The position numbers were made by a program, and so were the translations under genes. Positions 12,281 through 22,046 of a DNA stretch of 64,000 nt are shown piece by piece (the stretch's first letter is position 1; each line of letters begins with the position of its first letter). Below the pieces are notes generated by a model. The model was not told where the DNA came from, searched no databases, and worked only from the letters and a program-made list of their open reading frames with translations. This stretch comes from Arctopsyche grandis (Eukaryota; Arthropoda; Insecta; Trichoptera; Hydropsychidae): contig NC_135359.1 of NCBI RefSeq assembly GCF_051622035.1, positions 20,235,501 through 20,299,500 on the forward strand, read 5' to 3'.

Positions 12281-13086
12281 AAGGTCTGTTCATACCTAGT
12301 CAGCACGTACCGACTTCAGCAGGTATCCGGCCGTACAAAAAGTATTCTTTGGTACATTTTGTATGGGTATATTCATACCAACCGTCACGTTTACGCCAAG
12401 GCAGGCTTACAGCAGTACCCGACATTTCCTGTTCATACCTTACAGCAACACCCGTCAATGTATCGTATCCGTTTTTTTAGCCACCGTGGAAATATACACG
12501 CGAATTACGTGCCATGAGTCAGCCGCTTTGCTGTTTTGGACCAATTATCGATAGTGACAGTTGACAGCTGTTCAATCTTTCGACATGGTTTTGGCGCAAA
12601 TATTTAAAAAAAAAAATAATTTTTTACGGAAATATTTAAAAAAAATTTGTCCATCATCCACAAACTCCTTATACAGTGTCCAAAACTCTCCTTCGGTTTT
12701 TCTATTTTTTAACATGGGATGCACATCAAAACGCCTCCGTGCTTATTTATTGCCTTCTTGAGATTCTTCTTCCAACAACAACGCGATTATACATAATTTT
12801 TCGTTCGATAAACGCCGAAACATTTTTTCTGACTTGTATTCTGACGCGTAGCTACGAATGCACGTGTATGCATTAATATTGTAAGTACTCGACAATACGA
12901 CGTAAGCAATATTGCACCGTATCGCCATGTCCTGTAATGTATAAGTAAGCCGATTTTGCCTTGCACTCGGCCAAATTGCTGTAAACGTGACGTGTCCGCG
13001 ACGTGTAGGTAGATATGAATAGAAATGTAATAAAATGACATATTTGAAACGGAGTCGTGCAGTGCTGTTAAGTATGAACAGACCTT
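12281..13086. mobile_element. Non-autonomous DNA transposon with TIR AAGGTCTGTTCATAC (806 bp)
   Basis: Left end AAGGTCTGTTCATACCTAGT.. is mirrored at the right end, whose complement reads AAGGTCTGTTCATACTTAAC... The first 15 bases are identical, and similarity continues through a CAGCACG word. Further TTCATACC and TACAGCA words recur inside the left half. No transposase frame is visible. I could not define a target duplication. A shorter, almost perfectly palindromic relative lies at 28308-28528. Confidence 0.65.
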
Positions 13087-13128
13087 TGTGCGTAATAATC
13101 ACCGAACCGATAAATAGCGATATAAACT

Positions 13129-13346
13129 GGTTATTCCGCACATTGCCATCGCGCACACGTCAATCGTTGCCACGAAAATCGCTGAAATATCTGACACTCG
13201 AGTTCTCGTTATATAAAAAGAAATAGTACGACTGTTAGCGTGGGTAAATCTCGATGGATAGATAGAATCTTTGGGTTACAGATGTTCCGTGATCGAGGTT
13301 TTAGTGATGTGCGCGAGATTGCTTTGTGCGGAATAATCACTGAACC
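13129..13346. mobile_element. Fold-back MITE, family C, copy 1
   Basis: Inverted arms: the left begins GGTTATTCCGCACATTGC, and the right ends GCGGAATAATCACTGAACC. The arms stay complementary for about 75 bp, through the words GAAAATCGCTGAAATATCTG and the mirror of CAGATGTTCCGTGATCGAGG. Related copies are at 17792-17986, 21453-21548 plus 26756-26857, 46623-46808 and 46820-47013. A further family-C terminus, ATAATCACCGAACC, abuts the 806-bp element at 13087-13109. It is non-coding. Confidence 0.65.
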
Positions 13347-13627
13347 ATACTATCGCCCATTTTTATCATACCTTAAAGCTAGGGCTGCTAGGCGTCCCGG
13401 TATTTCGGGTTTGTCCCGGCGTCCCGAAAGAACCTTTCGGGACACCCAAATGTCTCGGTTTTCGATAGCTGCTTATTAACCTTTCATGTTCAGAAATATC
13501 GAGCCCCCGCAGTTATGAAACTCCAAAAAAATGTACGAATCTCAATCTCACCGTAGATCCACATCAATGGCTCAAGAAAAGCGAGATTGAGAAAATCATT
13601 TTTTTTTCAATATTCTTTGGCAATATA

Positions 13628-14735
13628 TTATGGAGGATGAACGAATGAGACGACTGGCATGTTAATGCACGTGTTTATTATATGACAGCTGAAGACAGAG
13701 TGGGTAGCAGCTCTCCGAACCCAGCCGGGTTGGTCCCCACTCGCAGGAAGGCAACCAAACTCGACCATGTCGTATAAGCGAGCCGCCACATCACTCCCCC
13801 CCCAGCATCAGCGATACCAAAATTACAAAGAAACAAATTTTACAAAAGAAAAAAATTATTGTTACACAAAGAGAAAAAATTATTACGTGGGGAGAAAAAA
13901 AATTGTTGACGTGGGTCATCCGCTGTGTACATAGGTGTACCGCCCTGAATGGTCGGTAGATTCGAGGGCGGTGACGTCGCGAGCAGGACGGTGGGTGGTC
14001 CGATGGTCGCGCCGATCAATGCGATGCTGCGGCGGCGCCGCTCTTCCGAGGCTGATGTCGGTTGGTGGGGCGGCAGGGGTGGCAGGGGCATCGATGTGGT
14101 TGATGATACTCCGAGCTGGACTGTGAGTCGTTGTGGCTCGTGGAGGTGTTGTAGCGCTACCGCCCGTCTCGGCGTGACGACGCTCGTGGGGACGGACGGG
14201 GCCTTGATGATGATGATGATGATGATGGTGCTGAGGTGGTGTATGTCTTGTGGTGCTGGATGACCGTTCTATGTGTAGTGGATCGCGCATGACTCCACAT
14301 CCAGCTGTCAAGATCGTCGTCTCATTCGCTCCCCCATTTTTTAAAAACACCTGTCGTCGACGTTGTGGCTGGACTCCAGTCGATAGGTAGATAGGTAGGT
14401 AGCCGTGTCTGCTCGTTTATTGTCACCCGCGGGCCGCGACGCGTGTTGATGGCGATGGGGGCGCGGCGGGTAGCTTCTCCCGCCTGACTCGGCGAGGCAG
14501 GGATGAGCGGCATGGGATGAGCGGCATGTTGAAATTGATCGAGGCTGCGTGGCTCGATGTCGGGGGTCACCAGTATAGAGGATGAACGAATGAGACGACT
14601 GGCATGTTAATGCACGTGTTTATTATATGACAGCTGAAGACAGAGTGGGTAGCAGCTCTCCGAACCCAGCCGGGTTGGTCCCCACTCGCAGGAAGGCAAC
14701 CAAACTCGACCATGTCGTATAAGCGAGCCGCCACA
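13628..14735 (-). mobile_element. Short non-autonomous LTR retrotransposon (TRIM-like), complete
   Basis: Two 163-bp direct repeats (13628-13790 and 14573-14735) differ only at their left extremity (TATGG versus TATAG). On the minus strand each LTR begins TGTGGCGGC and contains the poly(A) signal AATAAA (TATAATAAACACG). The primer-binding site TGGTGACCCCCGACATCGAG lies beside the 5' LTR at 14553-14572. The polypurine tract CTGGGGGGGGAGTGA lies beside the 3' LTR at 13791-13805. The flanks are ATATA on both sides (13623-13627 and 14736-14740), a probable 5-bp target duplication. The GC-rich 0.78-kb interior lacks gag-pol domains. It holds a His-rich frame from a GAT trinucleotide run. The near-identical LTRs imply a recent insertion that must have used proteins from another element. 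Confidence 0.8.
14206..14228. repeat. (GAT)n microsatellite in the LTR element interior
   Basis: About eight uninterrupted GAT/ATG triplets. Read on the minus strand they give a His run. It is unlikely to be coding, because the surrounding frame shows no known protein family. Confidence 0.7.
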
Positions 14736-15319
14736 ATATAATTTATTTCATTTAATATTAAAATAACTAAATAAACTGGAAAAATAGAAAGGAAATAGTA
14801 GTTAATAAAAGGAAGGATCTTACATAAATGTGATTTGCTAAGTTTACGTATATTAGAAAGTTTATCATTCTTGTGATATCTGTGCCTGGGGGGGGGGGGA
14901 GGAATACAATTAGAATGTCCTGGTTTGGAAATCAATAAATCTGGCAGCCCTACTCAAAGCCCATTTATGACTCTTATTATTTTCAAAAAGTTTTCAACTT
15001 GCATGAAGACTTCATTCGTTCTACTTTTTTTTATTTTACAATTTTAATACTCCCAAATTCAAAATTTCCATTCCATTCTCTTAAATTTAATAATTTATTT
15101 TTGAAATTGCAAAAATATTTTTTTCATATGGCAAAGCTACAATGACAATTGACAGTTGTCAGTGGTCTGTCAAAATGTTGCTCGTGTGAGCGAGGTCGAG
15201 CTTTTTTTATTTGAGCAATACCTAATTGTTTTAAAGATCAAGTTAAAATACAGCATAAATATTTACTTTACTTTTAATTTGTTAAACGGATATAACCATT
15301 TTACTTTAAATTGTCAAAG

Positions 15320-17054
15320 ATGTCTATAATTTGTACAATTTGTGGAGTGAGCGCAGCTCATCGAAGCTATGTTGCAACGCATAAACTCCAAGGGGATGTC
15401 AAACGAAAAATATCGTGGGTCCTTACACCCAAGGTTATATAATTTTCTATATTGATTTGATTCCAGAAATCTACCAATATTGATTTTCAATTCCTATTAT
15501 TTTTTTTAGATCGATATATGTTTCAATAAATTGAATAATGTATGTGCAATATGCTTGCAAAAAGTTGACAACATTATAATGAACATACGAGATATGAGAA
15601 AACAGTGTGTCTTGACAATTCTTTTATTGAAAGAGTATTATAAAAACTCATCAGACAGTAGTTGGGTTGAGTTTCAACAGCTACATCCTACCAACAGTCT
15701 CACTAAAACTGAAGATATTAAAAGGACTTTAGATGAACTGGAATGTGTAATATCTGATGATGTGAAGTCTCCAGAATTCGATGTTGACAGTATGATTTTT
15801 AATTTAAGGAAATGTTGATACATTTTTTAGTGAAAATATTAAATATGTCATATTGCAGAAGACAAAAATTCAAATATCGATGGAAAGGTAACGGATGTTA
15901 TAACACCATTGAGATCCAAATTATTCAGTTCGGTAGTTGAAGATGATTGCACCGATGAGGAATGGTTATCGGACGTAGAAAGTGAAGTTCACATTGAAAC
16001 TACCAAATTTCCTCAAACAGACGTAAACATAACAATTTCAGAAGACGACTGCATTAAGGTTAAAGATGTTTGTAATATTAGGTAATTATTTCGGTAATAT
16101 GTAATATATAATTAGGTAATAACTGATACGCAAAATTTATCGTCGCCTATTTTTTTAATTATAAAACATTTGTTAGGGTTAATAGAAGGGGTTATATTTA
16201 TGTGACGAAATCTCAAGAGCACGTTGAAGAGAGAAATGATGGTGTTTTCACGTGTTTGTTATGTAATAAGAATTTTAAGTATCGACACAAAGCTGAGCTC
16301 CATGTCAGATCGGATCATATACAAGAAAAGCCTTTCAAGTGTAATGAGTGTACAAAAACTTTTGCAGCCTCTCATTATTTGAGAAGACATATTTCTGGTG
16401 TACACGAAAAGAAGAAATTCATTTGTGAGGTTAATATTTATCCCATTTATATAAAATTTTCATTAAATTGAACATACTCTTTATTTCATCATTAGGATGT
16501 GTTTTAATTTTATTTTATTGAAATATGTAAATGCTTCTTGTACATTTATATAATTATATATTTTTTCAGAAATGTCAACGCGCATTTAGTCGAAGATATG
16601 AATTGACTACTCATGAAAAATCTCATAATAATCAACCTCATATATCATGCTTATATAGTACTTGTGATAAAAAATTTTATGCAAAATTTTTAATGAAAAA
16701 GCATTTTTTAAACAGTCATGCAGGTATGTTTTATATGAATTCTAAATATCATTATAATAATATCAAAAATTCATTGATTATTTTACTATATGTATATTTT
16801 CCGGCATGCTTATATTCTTTACTTCTAAATTTTTGATATTGACAATATGTATACACAATTGATTTAATTTTCCGGAAAGATCAAAAATATATTTTTAATT
16901 AAATTGTTTATCATTGTGCATTTGTATATTTATGGGTGTGTATTTTTTTCTTTTAGATAAGATGCTAATATGTGATGAATGTGGAAAAGCTTTTAGATTA
17001 AAATATCGTTTAATGAAGCATATAAAAAGTCATCATAAAAGTAAATGTAAATGA
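15320..17054 (+). CDS. ZAD and C2H2 zinc-finger protein, 373 residues
   Basis: Six exons join in phase: 15320-15433, 15510-15789, 15859-16081, 16177-16429, 16570-16723, 16957-17054. The N-terminus has a zinc-finger-associated domain: CTIC at residues 5-8 and CAIC at 50-53, followed by the usual helical stretch. An acidic linker follows (EDDCTDEEWLSDVESE). Then come five C2H2 fingers, with cores CLLCNKNF, CNECTKTF, CEKCQRAF, CLYSTCDKKF and CDECGKAF, each with the H-x3,4-H end. The ATG at 15320 was chosen because it puts the ZAD cysteines at the extreme N-terminus, as is usual. ZAD proteins are sequence-specific nuclear DNA-binding factors that dimerise through the ZAD. I cannot assign an orthologue. 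The exon 2 donor (ACA|GTATGA) is the least certain boundary. Confidence 0.85.
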
Positions 17055-17114
17055 ACAAAATACTAGTTTGTTTTAATATATACATACATATGTATGTAAC
17101 AGTCAATATTTACC

Positions 17115-17442
17115 GACTCTTACTTTTTGTTATGATTTGACTCCGACTCCAACTTGAATGAGTTTAGTAAGATCGACTTTTCTTGCCAATGTATAAAATT
17201 ATTAGTAATGAAAATAATAGCGATATTCAAAATATAAAAAAAATTAAAGGAATTAAAATAATAACTAAAAATTGACATGTTAGCCAATTTGTTGAATTAT
17301 TGCTAATGAAATAGGTATAAATAAAAAGTAAGTATATTCATAGTATATGTGTATGAACTTCATAGCCAAACAAATCAATTTAATATAAAAAAAAGATTTC
17401 ATTTATAATGACTCCGACTCCGACTCTGACTCCACAGCCCTG
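17115..17442. mobile_element. hAT-like terminal fragment (GACTCCGACTCC type)
   Basis: The block ends at 17442 with GACTCCACAGCCCTG. This is the complement of the hAT-type terminus CAGGGCTGTGGAGTC, followed by repeated GGAGTC words. Matching GACTCCGACTCCAAC words occur near 17141-17156. The opposite TIR is not found, so this looks like a decayed or truncated copy. Confidence 0.4.
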
Positions 17443-17665
17443 GTTTTGTACTGTGAAAACCTAGTGAAAATTGTGAAACCTTTGTTAAAATTGTGCTCAC
17501 TATCATTTAATAGAATAATACTGAAATTCGAAGTGTTCTAGACTTGAGTTTTATTAAAAGAACCATTTAAGTGTTTATCTAGTTTGCTCGTAAATCAAAC
17601 ATTGGTCTGCTTGTGAATTAGATATCATCTTTTTGTATCTCTAGTCCATCAGGGCATAGCACAAA

Positions 17666-18751
17666 ATGGTATGTTATATTTTTAATTTATTAGTATTATT
17701 AATTTATAATTCTGAAATTATAATTGAATGTTATATTGTTAATATAAAAAATAATTTTCATTAATATTGAATTTTAATTTTAATTTAATCCGGTAAATGG
17801 ATAATGGAGATCTTGCGCAAGTCACTGAAATCTCAATCACGGAGCATCTGGCACTCGAGTTTTCGTTAGTACAATATTTCGCATGGGTGGCTTTCGATTG
17901 ATAAGAGTTTTTGGGTGTCAGATGTTCCGTTATCGAGATTTTAGTGACTTGCGCGAAATTGCTTTTTGTGGAATAATCACCGAACCATTTAATAAAGATC
18001 GAATGTGCTATCGTAAATGATAAATTGTTATCATAAGTGATGAGTTTATCGCCCTTGCAACATGTAATACACTCATAACCTAAAATTAAGTTCAAAATAT
18101 TATATATTTTGGATCAATACTGAATTCGTAAAATGCAAAATAATCCAGTTCTTATTGAAGGTATTTAATTTCATACGAATTTTGTTAATATATTTGTATT
18201 TATATATGTATTGTACATATATTTTTTACTTTATTAAAATTGTTTATAGCACTTTTAAATGATTGTATGTTTCACAACAGTTATTTGTTATAGAAAAAAG
18301 CAAAAAATTATATAAATGGGCTGGTTTTGTTATAATTTTAACAATTGTGGTTCTTATGTGTGTGAGTCTTCCACTTATAATCATTCACGAATCTCCAAAA
18401 ATTTTGCTTTATGCATTGCTTGCAATTTTAATAGCGATTTTGGTTGTAATTATTACACTAACAGAATTTTTTCGCCGAAAATCAAATATAAGGCGGAGAA
18501 ATTTAGATGACAATTGGACATCGCAAACGATTTCATTAAGGGTGAAAATATATTTTTTGATCATATTTTTAATTTAAATTCTAAATACATATATATATAA
18601 TACACGCAATTTTTTATTACAGAGAAAAAGAAGTGTTTCGGATGAGAGTAAGCGTCTTACAGAGAGATCTTCTTGGGTATCTTGGTTTCCGAGAAAAACA
18701 TCTCCGGATGCTGTACCTACTGCCCCACCCATTGAAACTGAGATATATTAA
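17666..18751 (+). CDS. Small two-transmembrane-segment protein, unknown function (130 residues)
   Basis: Proposed exons: 17666-17668 (only the ATG, donor GTATGT), 18281-18541 and 18623-18751. All are in phase and give 130 residues. The protein has a short basic N-terminus (EKSKKLYKW). Two strongly hydrophobic segments follow, at about residues 14-36 and 43-66 (FVIILTIVVLMCV and LLYALLAILIAILVVIITL). The basic cytosolic-type tail is rich in Arg and Ser (RRKSNIRRR, RKRSVSDESKR) and ends PPIETEIY. I do not recognise the family. The main uncertainty is the first exon. An alternative ATG exon at 18134 gives the wrong phase, and splicing a lone ATG is unusual. The hydrophobic exon and the last exon look real from their splice sites and codon structure. 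Confidence 0.55.
17792..17986. mobile_element. Fold-back MITE, family C, copy 2 (195 bp)
   Basis: Lies in the first intron of the two-segment membrane protein gene. Long inverted arms: CTTGCGCAAGTCACTGAAAT on the left and the mirror of ATTTTAGTGACTTGCGCGAA on the right. The outer ends are GGT..ACC. The flanks ATTTAATCC (17783-17791) and ATTTAATAA (17987-17995) look like a slightly decayed 9-bp target duplication. Confidence 0.65.
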
Positions 18752-18828
18752 AAGAGAAAATTTGGAGTAATCATAAATTCTAGTCTTTCTTAATATTATA
18801 TACCTGTTTAATACGATTACACGACAAG

Positions 18829-19020
18829 TCGTTCACGGAAATTCTGTTCACCGACAACTCGCTCGCAGCTGTTCGTTCACTGACGCTTTGTTTACAGATG
18901 GTTCATTCACAACTGTTCTTTCAAGACCTTTGGTTTACAGCCATTTCATTCACAGATATTTTGTTGACAGACGGTTCGTTAACAGAAAATTCGTTCATGG
19001 ATGTGTCGTTCACAGCTGCT
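18829..19020. repeat. Degenerate minisatellite, about 13 units of 15 bp
   Basis: Successive units align at a 14-15 bp period around the consensus TCGTTCACAGATGGT. Examples are TTGTTTACAGATGGT, TCATTCACAGATATT, TTGTTGACAGACGGT and TCGTTCATGGATGTG. It begins at TCGTTCACGG and ends at TCGTTCACAGCTGCT. It follows the two-segment membrane protein gene by about 80 bp, so it may lie in that gene's 3' UTR. Confidence 0.75.
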
Positions 19021-19264
19021 ATAAAAAATAATTAATTTAGATATTTTGTATCTTTTAAAGTGAAAATATTGAATACAGAATTTCCTTTTCTTATAGTGGA
19101 GACTGATTATTTTTATCATTTTTACTTAAACATTTTGACTCATTATAATTTAGTTATATGTTTTGTATTTGCCATTTAAAAATAAAAATGAATATTTAAA
19201 ATTTCATTTTTATTGTTTTTAACTAATTTGTATGTCTCACGCTGATGGGTGTATTTATAATAGA

Positions 19265-20345
19265 TAGGGTTGTCAGATTTCATGCAACTCAAACCGGGAC
19301 ACCCTCCCCCCCCCCAAAATAAATCAGATTTTTGACTTTTCTATAGATATATTTTCAATCGAAGTGATAATATTTAGAATTTCTATAATTGATTTTTTTT
19401 CCCTTCAATTTTTAATATATGTAAATGAAAATTGCTACAATTACAATTAAGAAACCAAAGATAGACTTCATTGAGAGGATTAGTGAAAAATCTAATATTG
19501 TTTTTGGTGCTTTTTCTTCATCTAAAAAAAAACCTTTAATGCTTCAAATAGCTTTAGAGTGCGTTCTATTGCAGGTAGTAAGTTCTATGAGAGATTGGTT
19601 TTTATATTCAATATTAGCAAAATCTGTTCTGACGGTGTAAATTGCAAAATAACTAAATATTTTAAAAAGTATTTGATCAATGTCACACGATAATTTGTCA
19701 GCTGCGGTTTATAATGTATTATGTAAATATGAGCAGGGCATCCGATTCCTTCAATGTTTGCTCCAATTTCTATTTTCAATTTATTGTACAGATTATTACT
19801 TCCATTTCTTTGTCGCCCACCAAAATTAACATTAGCATTGTCGCCCCCCAAATCCAATTCATTTTTTTAAATCTATTTTCGAATCCTTTATCGTTTGTAT
19901 ACAAAAATTGACGACCATATTTGAAGTTTCCCCCCATAAACTCGCCAATTTTAACAATTTTACATTTATTCCTGTTTTGGAAAAATATTGAATTACAAGC
20001 GAAATCAAATATTTTTTGATTTCTGTGGTTACTATAGAATCGGTGCTAATACTATACAATGTGCAACTTTGAAGTTCATTACGAATGAAATCAAATGAAT
20101 GAGGTGCGAAAATTTGATTAATCAAAGAAGTTGTTTTTGTTTTGGCCGAAGAATATTGTGTGGCAACTTTAGAATCGGTAAACTCTTTTGGTATTAATTT
20201 GTTAAAGCAGTCTGTATTGTTGAATATTGCTGCAGTGTGTACTAGACTGTCTAGTCCACACATCGACTTTTTGTTTACAGTTTATGTTTCATATTTTTTA
20301 ATTCTGAATTAAAAACTTCTGTAGGAATTTAAAAAGTAGTAAACC
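19265..20345 (-). pseudogene. Decayed hAT transposase gene (ZBED5-like type)
   Basis: Two minus-strand pieces read as parts of one hAT transposase. The piece at 20263-19859 contains SISTDSIVTTEIKKYLISLV and KLLKLASLWGET. The piece at 19857-19585 contains GGDNANVNFGG and IGCPAHI, the conserved 'GDNxNxNFGG..K..IGIGCxAH' region of this type. The region has lost its N-terminal zinc finger, C-terminal dimerisation domain and continuous frame. The left boundary has the hAT-like end TAGGGTTGTCAGATTTCATG and an AAACCGGGACACCC block. A second AAACCGGGACA lies at 20341, but no right TIR is seen. Confidence 0.65.
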
Positions 20346-20373
20346 GGGACATTTAGAAAATTATACTAATAAG

Positions 20374-20740
20374 CTAATTGGTTCCTGCTCAAATATCGAT
20401 GGACAACAAACTACTCATATACAAGATAGTACTTAATATGAACCTACAAACATGGGGTACTGCATCAATCTCGAACATAGAAATCCTAGAACGAATCCAG
20501 TCCAAAGTTTTAAGAATGCTGGTAAACGCCCCATGGTTCGTTGCAAACGAAGAAATAAATAAAAAGGATCTAACAATGGAAACCGTTAAGACAGAAATAG
20601 CCAAAAGAACCTCACAGTACATGGAAGGGATAATTTAACATACAAATAGGCTGGGGATCGACCTACTAGGCGAGCAGACGGATGGCTCCAGATTAAAAAG
20701 GCTCAGACCATAGACATTACCGCTGGGTAATTGATCCAAA
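20374..20740 (+). pseudogene. 3' remnant of a jockey-type non-LTR reverse transcriptase ORF
   Basis: A frame of about 86 codons matches the C-terminal part of jockey-clade ORF2: TWGTASISNIEILERIQSKV, then LRMLVNAPWFV, then TVKTEIAKRTSQY. It continues after a stop with NRLGIDLLGEQ-like sequence. It is 5'-truncated and carries in-frame stops. Jockey ORF2 proteins end with this region after the polymerase domain. Confidence 0.75.
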
Positions 20741-20759
20741 TTAAACTGAAAAACAAAAA

Positions 20760-21452
20760 TTCTTAATGTTTTAAAGAAACAAATTTAAATTACTTAGTAT
20801 TGTAAATATAGCGAAAAAAAATGTTGCAGTACATATTGTTTCCTTCAATCGCAATTATCAACCAGGTATATTTGCTTGGTTTTAAATGTTTTATTGTTTA
20901 TTTTGGTTTTATATGGAGGATAATTGATTATAAAAGTCATTATATGATTTATATTGATTAAATAAAATATGTTTTAATTCAAAATAATAAATGCAATATC
21001 ACTGAATGCAATAAATAAAATGCGGTAGAACTTGGAGAATGCATAATTCCATAGTAATTGGCTTAGTGGGTTCAATAGACCCTTATATCCAGTTGCATTG
21101 AATTTTTTTTTATTTATTTCTAGCGAACACGTATTAAAATGTTTTATTGTAATAAATAAACAAGGTAATTAGTCAATAAAGGAATTAGTGGAAGGATATT
21201 GACCATTTTTTTTTATATTTGAGTTATTGAAATTTTAAAACGATATTTAATTTTAAAGCGAGTGGATTAATTGGATCCATCTTAGCAGATTAAGTTCAGG
21301 CCCAGATTTAGGGGGTGGCAAACTGGCCATTTGCCCAGGGGCGGCAGATTTGAAGGGCGGCAAAAATTGGTGTAAAGAAAAAATAAAATTAATGCGAACG
21401 CATAAAAATTTATAATACAACGTGTCGTTTCGCACATTTTCAACGCTCCGCA
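20760..21452. other. AT-rich intergenic DNA with a small repeat fragment
   Basis: Mostly featureless. At 21296-21362 there is a G-rich block (GGCCCAGATTTAGGGGGTGG, CCAGGGGCGGCAGATTTG) resembling the end of a hAT-type element, with no partner end found. Confidence 0.4.
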
Positions 21453-22046
21453 GGTCCGGTGATTATTGGTCACAAAGCGCTCGCCCAAAAGTCACTAAAA
21501 GCTCTATAACGGAACATCTGGCAGCCGAAAAGTCCATCATACTAACGATGATGGACTTTGCTAGGTAACATAATAACTAGCTGGTTCGTTGTTTTGCTCG
21601 TCCGCTATTTGGATGCTTTTTTCGTAAATATTGTCGGTTAATGGTGTCGTGCTTTGCATATTGTGTAGAGTTATTGGTGTTGCTTTAATTTTTGATTAAA
21701 ATTTTTGCAATTGTGATTAAATACAGTGGTTAAACTGATTTCTAAGGTTATATTTTAAAGATAATTTTCACTTGAAAAAAAAAAAAAAAAAAGAAGAAAA
21801 AAAAAAAAAAAAAAAAAGTTCTTTTGTTTCTTCAAATAATATTCGTTTGGCAACGAACGTGATCAAACTGATTTCTGAAATTATATATTAACTCTCGAAC
21901 CCAGAGCATATTTACAATATTACAGCATAATGCAACATTGTTAAACAAAAAACTATTTATTTCATACATATTTTTGTGCGAAATTTTGAGAATATTCTCT
22001 TATTTAAATTATAAATTGTGACGCTAATAACTAATAATACTTAACA

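Larger units (their letters stand above)
13380..14952. mobile_element. hAT-type non-autonomous element, interrupted by an LTR element
   Basis: The ends are TAGGGCTGCTAGGCGTCCCG on the left and the complement of TAGGGCTGCCAGATTTATTG on the right. They are flanked by 8-bp near-identical duplications: CTTAAAGC at 13372-13379 and CTCAAAGC at 14953-14960. TIRs of this kind with an 8-bp TSD mark hAT elements. About 460 bp belong to this element; the remainder is the LTR element at 13628-14735. The internal GTCCCGG words resemble those near the hAT remnant at 19.27 kb. No transposase remains. Confidence 0.65.

Noticed and set aside
13916-14350. His-rich open frame as a possible metal-binding protein
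   Set aside because: It lies inside the LTR element interior and the His run is a GAT microsatellite; no conserved domain.
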